Assembly: GCA_963801475.1 (NCBI GenBank)
Contig: CAWDEX010000001.1
Span: 2,542,001-2,606,000, forward strand
Direction: 5' to 3'
Length of the DNA: 64,000 nt
DNA from: DAOMFB01 sp963801475
GTDB taxonomy: Bacteria > Acidobacteriota > Thermoanaerobaculia > UBA5066
The notes under the pieces are model-generated. The model was not told the origin of the DNA, made no database searches, and saw nothing but the letters and a program-made list of their open reading frames with translations. This document shows positions 1 to 8,666 of this stretch, one piece after another. Every line of letters begins with the position of its first letter. Position 1 is the stretch's first letter. Made by a program: the position numbers and the translations under genes.

Positions 1-1209
1 CGCCTTCGAGTGGAACCCGTCCGGGGTCACGTGGGTGGACCGTGTCGTCGAGAAGAGGGTGACGTCGCCCGGCGCCCCTTCGGCGAGCGTCCCGTACGGG
101 AGGCCGAAGAGACGGGCCGGCGCCGTCGAGAGGACCTCCACGAGGCGCATCAGCGAGACGTGCCGGGGCGCGAGCAGCGCGTCGACGAGGACCGGGAGGG
201 CCGTCTCCAGGCCGATGACCCCGAAGGGGGCGTCCGCGAACTCCAGCGCCTTCTCGTCGGCGTGGTGCGGGGCGTGGTCCGTCGCGACGCAGTCGATCGT
301 GCCGTCCGAAAGGGCCGCCACGAGGGCGTGCCGGTCCGCCTCGGACCGGAGGGGCGGGTTCATCTTGAACCGCGTGTCGTAGCCGGAGCGGGCGACTTCC
401 TCGTCGGTCAGGGTCAGGTGATGGGGCGTCGCCTCGCACGTCACATCGACTCCGTGCCGCCGGCCGTTCCGGATGGCGTCGAGGCTCTCCCGCGTCGATA
501 CGTGCGCCACGTGGAGCCGCGCCGACGTCAGCGCGGCGATCTGCACGTCGCGCGCCACCATGATGGACTCGGCGGCCGGCGGCTGGCCCGCGAGGCCGAG
601 CCGCGTCGAGACCCACCCCTCGTTCATCACGCCGCCCTGGGCGAGGCCCGCGTCCTCCGCGTGGACGACGACCGGAAGGTCGAACATCGACGCGTACTCC
701 ATCGCCCGGCGCATGAGCCCCGCGTTCTGCACGCCCTTGCCGTCGTCGGAGACCGCGACGATTCCCTCGGCCTTCATCGAGCCGATCTCGGCGAGCTGCT
801 CTCCCTTGAGCCCCTTCGAGATCGCCCCGACCGGGAAGACCCGGACGCGCCCCGTTTCACGCGCCCGACGGACCACGAAGGCGACCGTCGGCGCGTCGTC
901 CGTCACGGGGTCGGTGTTTGCCATGGCGCAGACCGTCGTGAAGCCGCCCGCCGCCGCCGCGGCCGTCCCCGTGGCGATCGTCTCCTTGAACTCGAAGCCC
1001 GGCTCGCGCAGGTGGACGTGGAGGTCGACGAACCCCGGCGCCACGACGAAGCCCGCGGCCTCGACGACCTCGGCGCCCTTCGGCGGGGCGATCTTCTCGT
1101 CGACCTTCGCCACGACGCCGTCGCGCAGGAGGAGGTCGAGCGTCTGGTCGAGACGGCGCGACGGGTCGACGACGCGCCCCCCGCGGATCAGGACGGGCGC
1201 CTCATTCAT
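1..1209 (-). CDS. pyrC: dihydroorotase (3' end outside window)
   Basis: Third step of pyrimidine synthesis: cyclises carbamoyl aspartate to dihydroorotate in the cytosol. The reading frame starts at ATG 1209 (MNEAPVLIRGGRVVDPSRR) and runs off the left edge. Visible amidohydrolase motifs are the metal site DLHVHLREPG (about residues 61-70), a later HAED, the histidine motif HVAHVS, and ATDHAPHH near the C-terminal metal/catalytic Asp. Type I-like dihydroorotases are about 425 residues, so roughly 20-30 are missing at the C-terminus. The start overlaps the pyrB stop by 8 bases, so the gene is the third of a pyrR-pyrB-pyrC operon. Very secure family call. Confidence 0.95.
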   Translation of the reverse strand, partial: MNEAPVLIRGGRVVDPSRRLDQTLDLLLRDGVVAKVDEKIAPPKGAEVVEAAGFVVAPGFVDLHVHLREPGFEFKETIATGTAAAAAGGFTTVCAMANTDPVTDDAPTVAFVVRRARETGRVRVFPVGAISKGLKGEQLAEIGSMKAEGIVAVSDDGKGVQNAGLMRRAMEYASMFDLPVVVHAEDAGLAQGGVMNEGWVSTRLGLAGQPPAAESIMVARDVQIAALTSARLHVAHVSTRESLDAIRNGRRHGVDVTCEATPHHLTLTDEEVARSGYDTRFKMNPPLRSEADRHALVAALSDGTIDCVATDHAPHHADEKALEFADAPFGVIGLETALPVLVDALLAPRHVSLMRLVEVLSTAPARLFGLPYGTLAEGAPGDVTLFSTTRSTHVTPDGFHSKA

Positions 1210-2179
1210 CGCCGCTGGCTCCGATCAGGAGATACAGCACTGCCATCCGGACGGCGACGCCGTTCTCGACCTGGTCCAGGATGACCGAGTCGGGTCCGTC
1301 GGCGACCGCCGAATCGATTTCCACCCCGCGGTTCATCGGTCCCGGGTGCATCACGATCGCGTCCTTCTTCGCCAGCTTCCGCCGCTCCGGCGTCAGGCCG
1401 AAGACGTCGTAGTACTCGCGGTCCGACGGGAACCCCAGGCCGCCCCCGCGCTCCCGCTGGACGCGGAGCATCATGACGACGTCGGCGCCGTCGAGCGCCT
1501 CCTCGATCCGCGGGACGACGATCGCCCCCGTCCGCTCGATCTCGGCGGGAAGAAGCGTCCGCGGGCCGCTGAGCGTGACGGCCGCCCCCATCTTCGACAG
1601 GAGACCGACGTTCGACCGGGCCACCCGGCTGTTCGCGATGTCGCCGCATATGGCGATTTTGAGCCCCGCGATCCGCCCCTTGGCGCGGCGGATCGTCAGG
1701 GCGTCGAGAAGCGCCTGCGTCGGGTGCTCGTGCGTCCCGTCCCCCGCGTTGATTACGGCGCACGGGAGCTCGCGCGCCAGGAGGTGCGGCGCCCCCGACC
1801 GGGAGTGGCGGATGACGATCGCGTCGGGCGCCATCGCCATCAGGTTCTTCGCCGTGTCGAGGAGCGTCTCGCCCTTGGAGACCGAGGAGCCCGCCGCCGA
1901 AAAGGCGATGGAGTCCGCCGAGAGACGGCGCTCGGCCACCTCGAAGGAGAAGCGCGTCCGCGTGGACGACTCGAAGAAGAGATTCGCCACGAGCTTCCCG
2001 CGGAGCGTCGGGAGCTTCTTGATCGCGCGCTGGTTGATCTCGCGCATCGACTCGGACGTGTCGAGGACGAGGCGGATGTCGTCCTCGGTGATCGACTCGA
2101 TGTCGATCAGGTCCTTCTTCGAAAAGACGTGGGGACGGTCGGGAGGAACGCCGGCGACGGGGTCGGCGCGGCGGCTCAC
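1202..2179 (-). CDS. pyrB: aspartate carbamoyltransferase catalytic subunit
   Basis: Joins carbamoyl phosphate and aspartate, the committed step of pyrimidine synthesis. The 325-residue protein has the carbamoyl phosphate loop SSTRTRF, the HPTQALLD motif and the C-terminal MHPGPMNRG that are diagnostic of ATCase catalytic chains. About 20 extra N-terminal residues precede the conserved start of the fold. It begins with GTG at 2179 inside a GTGA overlap with the pyrR stop and overlaps pyrC by 8 bases, so the three genes are almost certainly co-translated. No pyrI regulatory subunit is seen; pyrB beside pyrC without pyrI is common outside enterobacteria. Confidence 0.97.
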   Translation of the reverse strand: MSRRADPVAGVPPDRPHVFSKKDLIDIESITEDDIRLVLDTSESMREINQRAIKKLPTLRGKLVANLFFESSTRTRFSFEVAERRLSADSIAFSAAGSSVSKGETLLDTAKNLMAMAPDAIVIRHSRSGAPHLLARELPCAVINAGDGTHEHPTQALLDALTIRRAKGRIAGLKIAICGDIANSRVARSNVGLLSKMGAAVTLSGPRTLLPAEIERTGAIVVPRIEEALDGADVVMMLRVQRERGGGLGFPSDREYYDVFGLTPERRKLAKKDAIVMHPGPMNRGVEIDSAVADGPDSVILDQVENGVAVRMAVLYLLIGASGDE

Positions 2180-2820
2180 GGCCGGCGCGTCCCCTTCTTC
2201 GTCCGGGCCGGCGCCGTCGCCGTCTTCCGGCGCCTCCGGGGGCCGTTCGCCGGCCGCAGTGAGGCCTCCCGGTCGAGGAGCCAGACATCGTCCTCGCCGT
2301 CCGTCTCCCCGAAGGTGACCTGGATGATCTCCGAGGACGACGTGGCGACGCGCTTCCCCACGAACTGCGCCTCGATCGGCAGCTCACGCCGGCCGCGGTC
2401 CACGAGGACGCACAGGAGGATCTTCCGCGGCCTCCCGAAGTCGAGGACGGCGTCGATCGCCGCGCGCACCGTCCGTCCCGTGAACAGGACGTCGTCACAG
2501 AGGATGACGGTCTTCCCCTCGACGGGGAACGAGATCTCCGTCCGCTTGAGCACGGGCGACGAGGCGATCGTCGTCAGGTCGTCGCGGTACAGCGTGATGT
2601 CGAGGACGCCGACGGGGACGCGCGCCCCTTCCCGCCGGTCCAGCTCGGCGGCGAGCCGGCGCGCGAGCGGAACGCCTCGCGTCCGGATGCCGATCAGGAC
2701 GAACCCCTCGGTGCCCCCCTGCGATTCGACGATCTCCTGCGCCAGCCGCGCGGTCGCGCGCTTCATGGCCTGAGGGTCCATCAGCCGGATCTTCCGGAAG
2801 GTCGCCGGCGTGTCGCCCAT
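2176..2820 (-). CDS. pyrR: bifunctional pyr operon regulator / uracil phosphoribosyltransferase
   Basis: PyrR family: a PRTase fold that senses UMP/UTP and in many bacteria controls pyr genes, with some uracil phosphoribosyltransferase activity. The PRPP-binding loop VILCDDVLFTGRT is plain. Translation from ATG 2820 gives 214 residues; ATG 2781 (MDPQAM) is an alternative, because a promoter candidate just upstream would leave only a few leader bases before 2820. Family members are about 180 residues, and the excess is a basic C-terminal tail rich in Arg/Lys that I cannot assign. First gene of pyrR-pyrB-pyrC; stop overlaps the pyrB GTG. Confidence 0.93.
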   Translation of the reverse strand: MGDTPATFRKIRLMDPQAMKRATARLAQEIVESQGGTEGFVLIGIRTRGVPLARRLAAELDRREGARVPVGVLDITLYRDDLTTIASSPVLKRTEISFPVEGKTVILCDDVLFTGRTVRAAIDAVLDFGRPRKILLCVLVDRGRRELPIEAQFVGKRVATSSSEIIQVTFGETDGEDDVWLLDREASLRPANGPRRRRKTATAPARTKKGTRRP

Positions 2821-2832
2821 CGTCGGCGGGGG

Positions 2833-2861
2833 AACATATACGGCGGCCCGGGCGGCGTCAA
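2833..2861 (-). promoter_or_regulatory. sigma-70-like promoter of pyrR-pyrB-pyrC
   Basis: Reading the minus strand, TTGACG (2861-2856) and TATGTT (2838-2833) are separated by 17 bases, matching -35 TTGACA in five of six and -10 TATAAT in four of six positions. It lies in the 63-base gap between the divergent pyrR and queA starts. The predicted transcript would start near 2826, very close to ATG 2820. Sequence match only. Confidence 0.5.
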
Positions 2862-2883
2862 TCGGCCCGCCGCATCGGGGAGA

Positions 2884-3971
2884 ATGCCGCCCGTGGACGT
2901 CTCCGACTTCGACTTCGTCCTCCCGCCGGACGCAATCGCCCAGCGCCCCGCGCCGCGGGGCACCGCGCGGCTCATGACGCTCGACCGCACGACCGGCGCC
3001 GTGGCCCACGGGACCGTCGCGGACCTGCCGACCCTCCTCCGTGCCGGCGATCTCTTCGTCGTGAACGACACGAAGGTGATCCCGGCGCGGATCTTCGGGA
3101 CGGACGAGAAGGGACGACGGACCGAGTTCCTGCTGGTGGAGAGGGACCAGGGAGGGGAACCGGGAGATTCTGCAAAGGGTCCCGAGCTCTGGCGCTGTCT
3201 CGCGAAACCGGGACGGCGGGTGAAGGCCGGAAGGAAGTTCTTCTTCGAAGGGGGGTGGGAAGCGGAGGCGCACGCCGAAACGTCCCGCCCCGATGCTGGC
3301 CCCTACGCTCTCCGATTCGCAAAGCACGGGAGCAGAGAACGTCTCCTCGGCGCCCGGCTCGGATCGGTACCGCTCCCCTTCCCCCCTACATCCACCGGCC
3401 GGACGGCCGGGCCGACGAGCGGGACGCGGCGGACTACCAGACCGTCTTCGCCGAGAAGCCCGGCGCCATCGCGGCGCCGACGGCGGGGCTTCACTTCACG
3501 CCGGAGCTGCTCGAGGCGATCGCGGAGCGCGGGGTCGAGACGGCGCGGGTCACGCTCCACGTCGGGCTGGGGACCTTCAGGCCGGTGAAGGCCGACCGGG
3601 TCGAGGAGCACGCGATGGAGCCGGAGCGGGGCGAGATCCCGGAGGCGACGGCGGCGGCGATCGCCCGGGCGAGGCAAGACGGCCGACGCGTCGTCGCCGT
3701 GGGGACGACGACCGTCCGGGCGCTGGAGGGCTCGGCGGCACGGCACGGAACGGTCGTCGTCGGCCCCTTCGAGACGAACCTCTTCCTCGTCCCCGGCGCG
3801 CCGTTCCGCGTCGTGGACGCCCTCGTGACGAACTTCCACCTCCCTCGTTCGACGCTCCTGATGCTGGTCTCGGCCTTCGCCGGCCGGGAGGTCGTTCTCG
3901 CCGCCTATCGGACGGCCCTGGCGGAGGGGTACCGGTTCTTCAGCTACGGCGATGCTATGTTCATCGCATGA
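2884..3971 (+). pseudogene. queA: S-adenosylmethionine:tRNA ribosyltransferase-isomerase, frameshifted
   Basis: QueA transfers and isomerises the ribosyl group of SAM to make epoxyqueuosine in tRNA. The first frame (from ATG 2884) has LPPDAIAQRPAPRG and FVVNDTKVIPARI; the second frame carries PLPPYIHRP, AAPTAGLHFT, TLHVGLGTF, NFHLPRSTLLMLV and FFSYGDAMFI. The two halves make one complete QueA of normal length if the frame is moved by one base between about 3,350 and 3,390, where the sequence has the C-runs CCCC and CCCCCC. Either a true frameshift or a missed homopolymer base. The stop overlaps the kup ATG (ATGA), so the two would be coupled. Confidence 0.88.
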
Positions 3972-5872
3972 GCCACGGGCCGGAACCGGGCGGGCGGCGG
4001 CTGGCGATCCTCTCGCTCGGCGCCCTCGGCGTGGTCTACGGCGACATCGGCACGAGCCCGCTCTACGCCCTCCGTGAGTCGCTCTCCCCGGCCGAGCACG
4101 GACTCGCCCTCTCCCCGGAGAACGTCCTCGGCGTCCTCTCCCTCATCCTCTGGTCGCTCATCCTCCTCGTGGGCGTCAAGTACGTCGGCGTCATCCTCCG
4201 CGCCGACAACGACGGCGAGGGCGGGATCCTCGCCCTGATGTCGCTGACGAACCGCGCCCTGCCGAGGGACTCGACGCGCCGCCGGGGGGCCGTCGTCTTC
4301 GGGCTCTTCGGCGCGGCGCTCCTCTACGGCGACGGCCTCATCACGCCGTCGATCTCGGTCCTCTCCGCCGTCGAAGGGCTCAAGGCGCGGAGCCCGGCCC
4401 TCGGCCCGCTTGTGATCCCCCTGTCGGTCGCGGTCCTCGTCGTCCTCTTCGCCATCCAGAAGAAGGGCACCGGACGGATCGGCGCCTTCTTCGGCCCCGT
4501 GATGCTCCTCTGGTTCGCCACCCTCGCGGTTCTCGGCGTCGTGCACGTGCTCAAGGCCCCGGAGGTGCTCGAGGCCCTCGTCCCCCTTCACGGCGCCCGG
4601 TTCCTCGCGGCAAACGGCCTCCGCGGCTTTCTCGTTCTCGGTTCGGTCTTCCTCGTCGTCACGGGCGGCGAGGCCATCTACGCCGACATGGGGCACTTCG
4701 GCGCCCGGCCGATACGCGTCGCCTGGTTCGGCCTCGTCCTTCCGGCGCTCCTCCTGAACTACTTCGGCCAGGGGGCGCTCCTGCTCCGGCACCCGGAGGC
4801 GCTGGAGAACCCGCTCTTCGGGATGGTGCCGCACGCCGGCATCCTCCCGCTCGTCGTCCTCGCCACCGCCGCGACCACGATCGCCTCGCAGGCGCTCATC
4901 TCCGGCGTCTTCTCGCTGACGCGGCAGGCCGTTCAGCTCCGGTTTCTTCCCCGTCTCAACATCCTACACACGTCCGCGACCGAACGCGGCCAGATCTACC
5001 TTCCGGCCGTCAACTGGATGCTCCTCGCGGGGTGTGTCTGGTTCGTCGTCGAGTTCGGCTCCTCCAGCCGCCTGGCCGCCGCGTACGGCGTGGCGGTGAC
5101 CGCCACGATGCTCATCACGACGCTCCTCTTCTTCGAGCTCCTCGTCCACGCCCGGGGCCTCTCCGCTCCGGCGGCCTTCGCGGCGATCGCCGTCTTTCTC
5201 GTGGCCGAGCTCGCCTTCTTCGGAGCGAACCTGGCGAAGATCCTCCACGGCGGCTGGATCCCGCTCGCCATCGGCGCCGCTCTCTACACCCTGATGGTCA
5301 CCTGGAAGCGGGGACAGCACGTCATCGTCGACCGGCTTCGGTCGAACGCGACCGGGATGCTCGCCGTCCCGATCGAGGATCACGTCCGGACGGTCGAGCG
5401 GGAGAACCCGCCGCGGATTCCCCACCCGGCGGTCTACCTCGAGCGCTACCAGGACCTCGTGCCGCCCGCTCTCCTCCTGAACTGGCAGCACAACCGGGCG
5501 CTCCACGAGCCCGTGATCCTCCTGACGATCGACACGGCCGAGATCCCGCGCGTCCCGGCCGCCGGGCGGGCCCGCGTGGAAGCGCTCGGGGCCGGCTTCT
5601 ACCGGGTCGTCCTTCACTGGGGCTTCATGGAGGAGCCCGACGTCCCGGCCGGGCTTCGGGGGCTGAAGCTCGGCGAGACGGTGCTCGACCCGGAGCGGAT
5701 CAGCTATTTCCTCGGGCGGGAGACCGTCATCTCGACGCCGACCGCGAGCGGCATGGCCCGCTGGCGCGAGCGCCTCTTCTCCTGGATGCGCCGGAACGAG
5801 GGGCGCGCCACCAGCTTCTTCCGGATCCCGCCGAGCCGCGCCGTGGAGGTCGGCATCCAGGTCGAGATCTGA
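3968..5872 (+). CDS. kup: Kup/HAK/KT low-affinity potassium uptake protein
   Basis: K+/H+ symporter of the inner membrane. The 634-residue protein has the family signature GVVYGDIGTSPLYAL near the N-terminus, the LRADNDGEGGILAL loop, about twelve hydrophobic segments, and the hydrophilic C-terminal domain typical of Kup (NWQHNRALHEPVI region, then YFLGRETV). Start ATG 3968 overlaps the queA stop; the upstream in-frame extension is QueA antisense frame and is not part of the protein. Length and motif order are normal for the family. Confidence 0.96.
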   Translation: MSHGPEPGGRRLAILSLGALGVVYGDIGTSPLYALRESLSPAEHGLALSPENVLGVLSLILWSLILLVGVKYVGVILRADNDGEGGILALMSLTNRALPRDSTRRRGAVVFGLFGAALLYGDGLITPSISVLSAVEGLKARSPALGPLVIPLSVAVLVVLFAIQKKGTGRIGAFFGPVMLLWFATLAVLGVVHVLKAPEVLEALVPLHGARFLAANGLRGFLVLGSVFLVVTGGEAIYADMGHFGARPIRVAWFGLVLPALLLNYFGQGALLLRHPEALENPLFGMVPHAGILPLVVLATAATTIASQALISGVFSLTRQAVQLRFLPRLNILHTSATERGQIYLPAVNWMLLAGCVWFVVEFGSSSRLAAAYGVAVTATMLITTLLFFELLVHARGLSAPAAFAAIAVFLVAELAFFGANLAKILHGGWIPLAIGAALYTLMVTWKRGQHVIVDRLRSNATGMLAVPIEDHVRTVERENPPRIPHPAVYLERYQDLVPPALLLNWQHNRALHEPVILLTIDTAEIPRVPAAGRARVEALGAGFYRVVLHWGFMEEPDVPAGLRGLKLGETVLDPERISYFLGRETVISTPTASGMARWRERLFSWMRRNEGRATSFFRIPPSRAVEVGIQVEI

Positions 5873-5903
5873 CCGGGGCCGCGCCCTGAGCTAGAGTCGG
5901 CGG

Positions 5904-7142
5904 ATGCCTTCCCGCGACACGATCTCCCGCCGACGCCTCCTCGCCGCCGCGCCCGCCGGGGCCCTGGCGCTCGCCTCGCCGCTCGTCGCGGCGGCCGACG
6001 CGAAGCCGCCGGCAGCCGGGTCGGGTCCCGCCGTCCCCCCGCTTCCGCCGCCGCTCTCTCCGGACGTCTTCCGCTCCCGGCAGGATCGGGTGCTCGCGGA
6101 GGCGAAGAAGAAGGGCTTCGAGGCGCTCGTCGTACTTCCGTCGACGAATCTGCGCTACGTGGCGAACACCGACCCGGGGCGGAGCGAGCGGCTCATCGCG
6201 CTGATCCTCCGGACCGGCGTGCCCGCCACGCTCCTGACGCCCTTCTTCGAGGAGGAGCGGGTGAAGCGGGACGCCGTCGTCGGCCGGACCGTCTCCTGGC
6301 AGGAGCACGAGGACCCTGCCGCGATCGCGGCGAAGCTCCTCTCCGGCGCCTCCCGGATCGGCCTCGAAGGGTCGACCGACGTCTTCACGGCCGAACGTCT
6401 TCGCGCGGCGACCGGAGCCGCCCTTGCGGACGCGACGGTCGCCTTCGACGCCCTCCGGATGGTGAAGACCGACCTGGAGAAGGCCTTCATCCGCGACGCC
6501 GCGTGGCGGACGACGGCGGCCGTTTCCGCGACGCACGGACGTCTCCGCGAGGGGATGACCGAGCAGGAGGTCGGCGAGACCCTCGCCGCCGAATTCCGAA
6601 AGCTTCTCGTCCGCGGCGGCGGGCTCGTCCAGTTCGGCGCCTCCGCGGCGCTCCCGCACGGCGGCCCCGGCGAGCGCCGTCTCGGGCGGGGGGACGTCGT
6701 CCTGATGGACTGCGGCTGCCGGGTCCGCGGCTACTCCTCGGACGTGACCCGCACCGTCGCGTTCGGGACGCCCGCCGACGACGTCCGGAAGGTCTACGCC
6801 GCGGTCGACGGGGCCCAGCGCGCCGGCCTTGCCGCGTACCACGCCGGGGCCGTCCCCGAGGAGGTCGACCGCGCGGCGCGGAAGGTGATCGAGGAGGCCG
6901 GCTGGGGCGAGTTCTTCACGCACAGGCTCGGGCACGGCCTCGGAATGGACGGTCACGAGGGCCCGTACCTCGTCCGTGGAAACAAGACCCCGCTTTCCGC
7001 CGGAAACGTCTGCACGATCGAGCCGGGTGTCTACCTCCCGGGCCGGTTCGGCGTCCGGATCGAGGACGACGCCGCCGCGACGGACGGCGGCAACGAGCCT
7101 CTGTCCATCCGACCTAGGGAACTCCTCGTCCTGACGCCCTGA
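5904..7142 (+). CDS. Tat-exported M24 family metallopeptidase (Xaa-Pro aminopeptidase-like)
   Basis: The N-terminus SRRRLLAAAPAGALALASP is a twin-arginine signal, so the 412-residue protein should be exported folded. The C-terminal half is a pita-bread (M24) domain with the five metal ligands visible: VLMDCGCRVRGYSSDVTRT (two Asp), GHGLGMDGHEGP (His), CTIEPGVYLP (Glu) and VRIEDDAA (Glu). The N-terminal half matches a creatinase-type domain. M24 exported enzymes usually cleave Xaa-Pro peptides; prolidase specificity cannot be excluded. It precedes msrA by 61 bases on the same strand. Confidence 0.88.
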   Translation: MPSRDTISRRRLLAAAPAGALALASPLVAAADAKPPAAGSGPAVPPLPPPLSPDVFRSRQDRVLAEAKKKGFEALVVLPSTNLRYVANTDPGRSERLIALILRTGVPATLLTPFFEEERVKRDAVVGRTVSWQEHEDPAAIAAKLLSGASRIGLEGSTDVFTAERLRAATGAALADATVAFDALRMVKTDLEKAFIRDAAWRTTAAVSATHGRLREGMTEQEVGETLAAEFRKLLVRGGGLVQFGASAALPHGGPGERRLGRGDVVLMDCGCRVRGYSSDVTRTVAFGTPADDVRKVYAAVDGAQRAGLAAYHAGAVPEEVDRAARKVIEEAGWGEFFTHRLGHGLGMDGHEGPYLVRGNKTPLSAGNVCTIEPGVYLPGRFGVRIEDDAAATDGGNEPLSIRPRELLVLTP

Positions 7143-7203
7143 CGCGCTTCCGACGTCCGACGGGGTGTTTCCTCTCGTAGGGAAGGGGATGGAGAGCCCC
7201 GTG

Positions 7204-7818
7204 ATGAAAATCGCCGCCCTCGCCCTCCTCCTCGCGGCGCCGCTCCTCGGCGAGCCACCGGCGCGGAAAGCGGACGCTCCCTCCGGAAAGAAGCTGGCGA
7301 AAGCCACGTTTGCGGGGGGGTGCTTCTGGTGCATGGAGTCGCCGTTCGAGGCGCTCGACGGCGTCTCGTCCGTCACTTCCGGCTACACCGGCGGGCGGAA
7401 GGAGAACCCGACGTACGAGGAGGTCTCCGCCGGCGGGACGGGACACGCCGAATCGGTCCAGATCCTCTACGACCCCGCGAAGATCCCTTATGAGAACCTC
7501 CTCGACGTCTTCTGGCACAACGTCGACCCGACGGACTCTTCCGGCCAGTTCTGCGACCGGGGCTCCCAGTACCGCCCGGCCATCTTCGTCCACGACGAAG
7601 AGCAGCGCCGGCTGGCCGAGGCCTCGAAGGCCGCGCTGGAACGGAACAAGCCCTTCAAGGGGCCCGTCCTCGTCGAGATCGTCCCGGCGTCCGTCTTCTG
7701 GCCCGCCGAGGAGTACCACCAGCAGTATCACCGGAAGAACCCGATCCGGTACAAGTACTACCGGCACGGCTGCGGCCGGGACGCCCGCCTGAAGGAGCTC
7801 TGGGGCGCCGAGAAATAG
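7204..7818 (+). CDS. msrA: peptide-methionine (S)-S-oxide reductase
   Basis: Repairs methionine S-sulfoxide. The catalytic motif GGCFWCME (Cys40, Cys43) and the downstream GYTGG, GHAESVQI and EYHQQYH motifs are classical MsrA. I chose ATG 7204 because it gives a clean hydrophobic signal sequence (MKIAALALLLAAPLLG) and GGAG lies upstream; ATG 7165 and 7189 are in frame. With the signal the enzyme would act outside the cytoplasm, in keeping with the exported peptidase just upstream. 204 residues. Confidence 0.94.
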   Translation: MKIAALALLLAAPLLGEPPARKADAPSGKKLAKATFAGGCFWCMESPFEALDGVSSVTSGYTGGRKENPTYEEVSAGGTGHAESVQILYDPAKIPYENLLDVFWHNVDPTDSSGQFCDRGSQYRPAIFVHDEEQRRLAEASKAALERNKPFKGPVLVEIVPASVFWPAEEYHQQYHRKNPIRYKYYRHGCGRDARLKELWGAEK

Positions 7819-7912
7819 GTTGGCCTCGGGCCGCTCCGGGACTAGATTACATACAGGTCCCGGGACCCCGAGGGCGGGCGGGGCGTCGGCTTCCCGGAGA
7901 GAGGAGAGGCAC

Positions 7913-8608
7913 ATGACCTCCACCCGGAAAGTCCAGGAGCTTGCTGACCGCCAGGGGCTTCTCACCGAGGTGCGCCGCCGTTCGAAGGACGCCGTCCCGT
8001 CCGAGGTCCGCCGCGCGGAGGGACCCTGGATCGCCGTCTCCCGCCAGCTCGGCTCCGGAGGATCCATTCTCGCCGTCCGCGTCGCCGAGGAGATGGGCTG
8101 GAAGGCCTACGACCGGGAGATTCTGACCGCGATAGCGGCCGACACCCGGAGCGACGAGGTCCTCCTCAGCCGCCTCGACGAGCAGGGCGTGGCCGAGTTC
8201 CACGAGTACCTCGCCCCGCTGATCGTCCCGGACGACCCGGGCCAGGCGCGGTACCTGAAGGAGATGACGCGGGTGATCGCCCGCATCGCCCGGGAGGGGC
8301 GCGCCGTCCTCGTGGGCCGGGGCGCCAACTGGATCCTGACTCCCTCGCGCGGCCTCCGGGTCCGTGCGGTCGGACCGCGGGACGCCCGGGCCGCGTTTCT
8401 CGCCGAAGCCGAGGGGATCTCCCTCGAGAAAGCCCGGAAGAGGGTCGACGAGAACGACCTCACGCAGAAGAAGTTCATCCGGCAGGCCTTCAACCGGGAG
8501 ATCGACGACCCGGCGGGCTACGACATCATCCTCAACCCGATCGACCTCGGCCTCGGGGCCGCCGTCGAGGCGGTCCTCGCCGCGGCGAAAGCGAAGCTGA
8601 ACCTCTAG
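7913..8608 (+). CDS. cytidylate kinase-like family protein
   Basis: 231-residue protein starting at ATG 7913 behind GGAGAGG. The segment WIAVSRQLGSGGSILAVRVA is a P-loop of the cytidylate-kinase-like (AAA/CMP kinase-type) family, followed by YDREIL and GRGANWIL, motifs seen in proteins annotated Cytidylate_kin2. These are distant from true Cmk and their physiological substrate is generally not known. Same strand as msrA, 94 bases downstream; convergent with glnA across a shared hairpin. Confidence 0.75.
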   Translation: MTSTRKVQELADRQGLLTEVRRRSKDAVPSEVRRAEGPWIAVSRQLGSGGSILAVRVAEEMGWKAYDREILTAIAADTRSDEVLLSRLDEQGVAEFHEYLAPLIVPDDPGQARYLKEMTRVIARIAREGRAVLVGRGANWILTPSRGLRVRAVGPRDARAAFLAEAEGISLEKARKRVDENDLTQKKFIRQAFNREIDDPAGYDIILNPIDLGLGAAVEAVLAAAKAKLNL

Positions 8609-8644
8609 AAGAAGAAGGGCGCGGGCTCGTGCGAGCCCGCGCCC
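8608..8644 (-). terminator. hairpin terminator between glnA and the kinase-like gene
   Basis: A 12-bp perfect stem (8617-8628 with 8633-8644, loop GTGC) lies between the convergent gene ends. On the minus strand it is followed by TTCTTCTTCT, so it fits intrinsic termination of glnA; on the plus strand there is no T-run, but it could still stop the other transcript. Confidence 0.7.
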
Positions 8645-8666
8645 CGGTTCGTCGTCGCCGTCGCGA

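Noticed and set aside
10..1284. Long plus-strand open frames over pyrC and pyrB (424 and 766 residues)
   Set aside because: They are antisense to clearly conserved pyrC/pyrB and have Arg/Pro/Ser-rich composition typical of GC-rich shadow frames.
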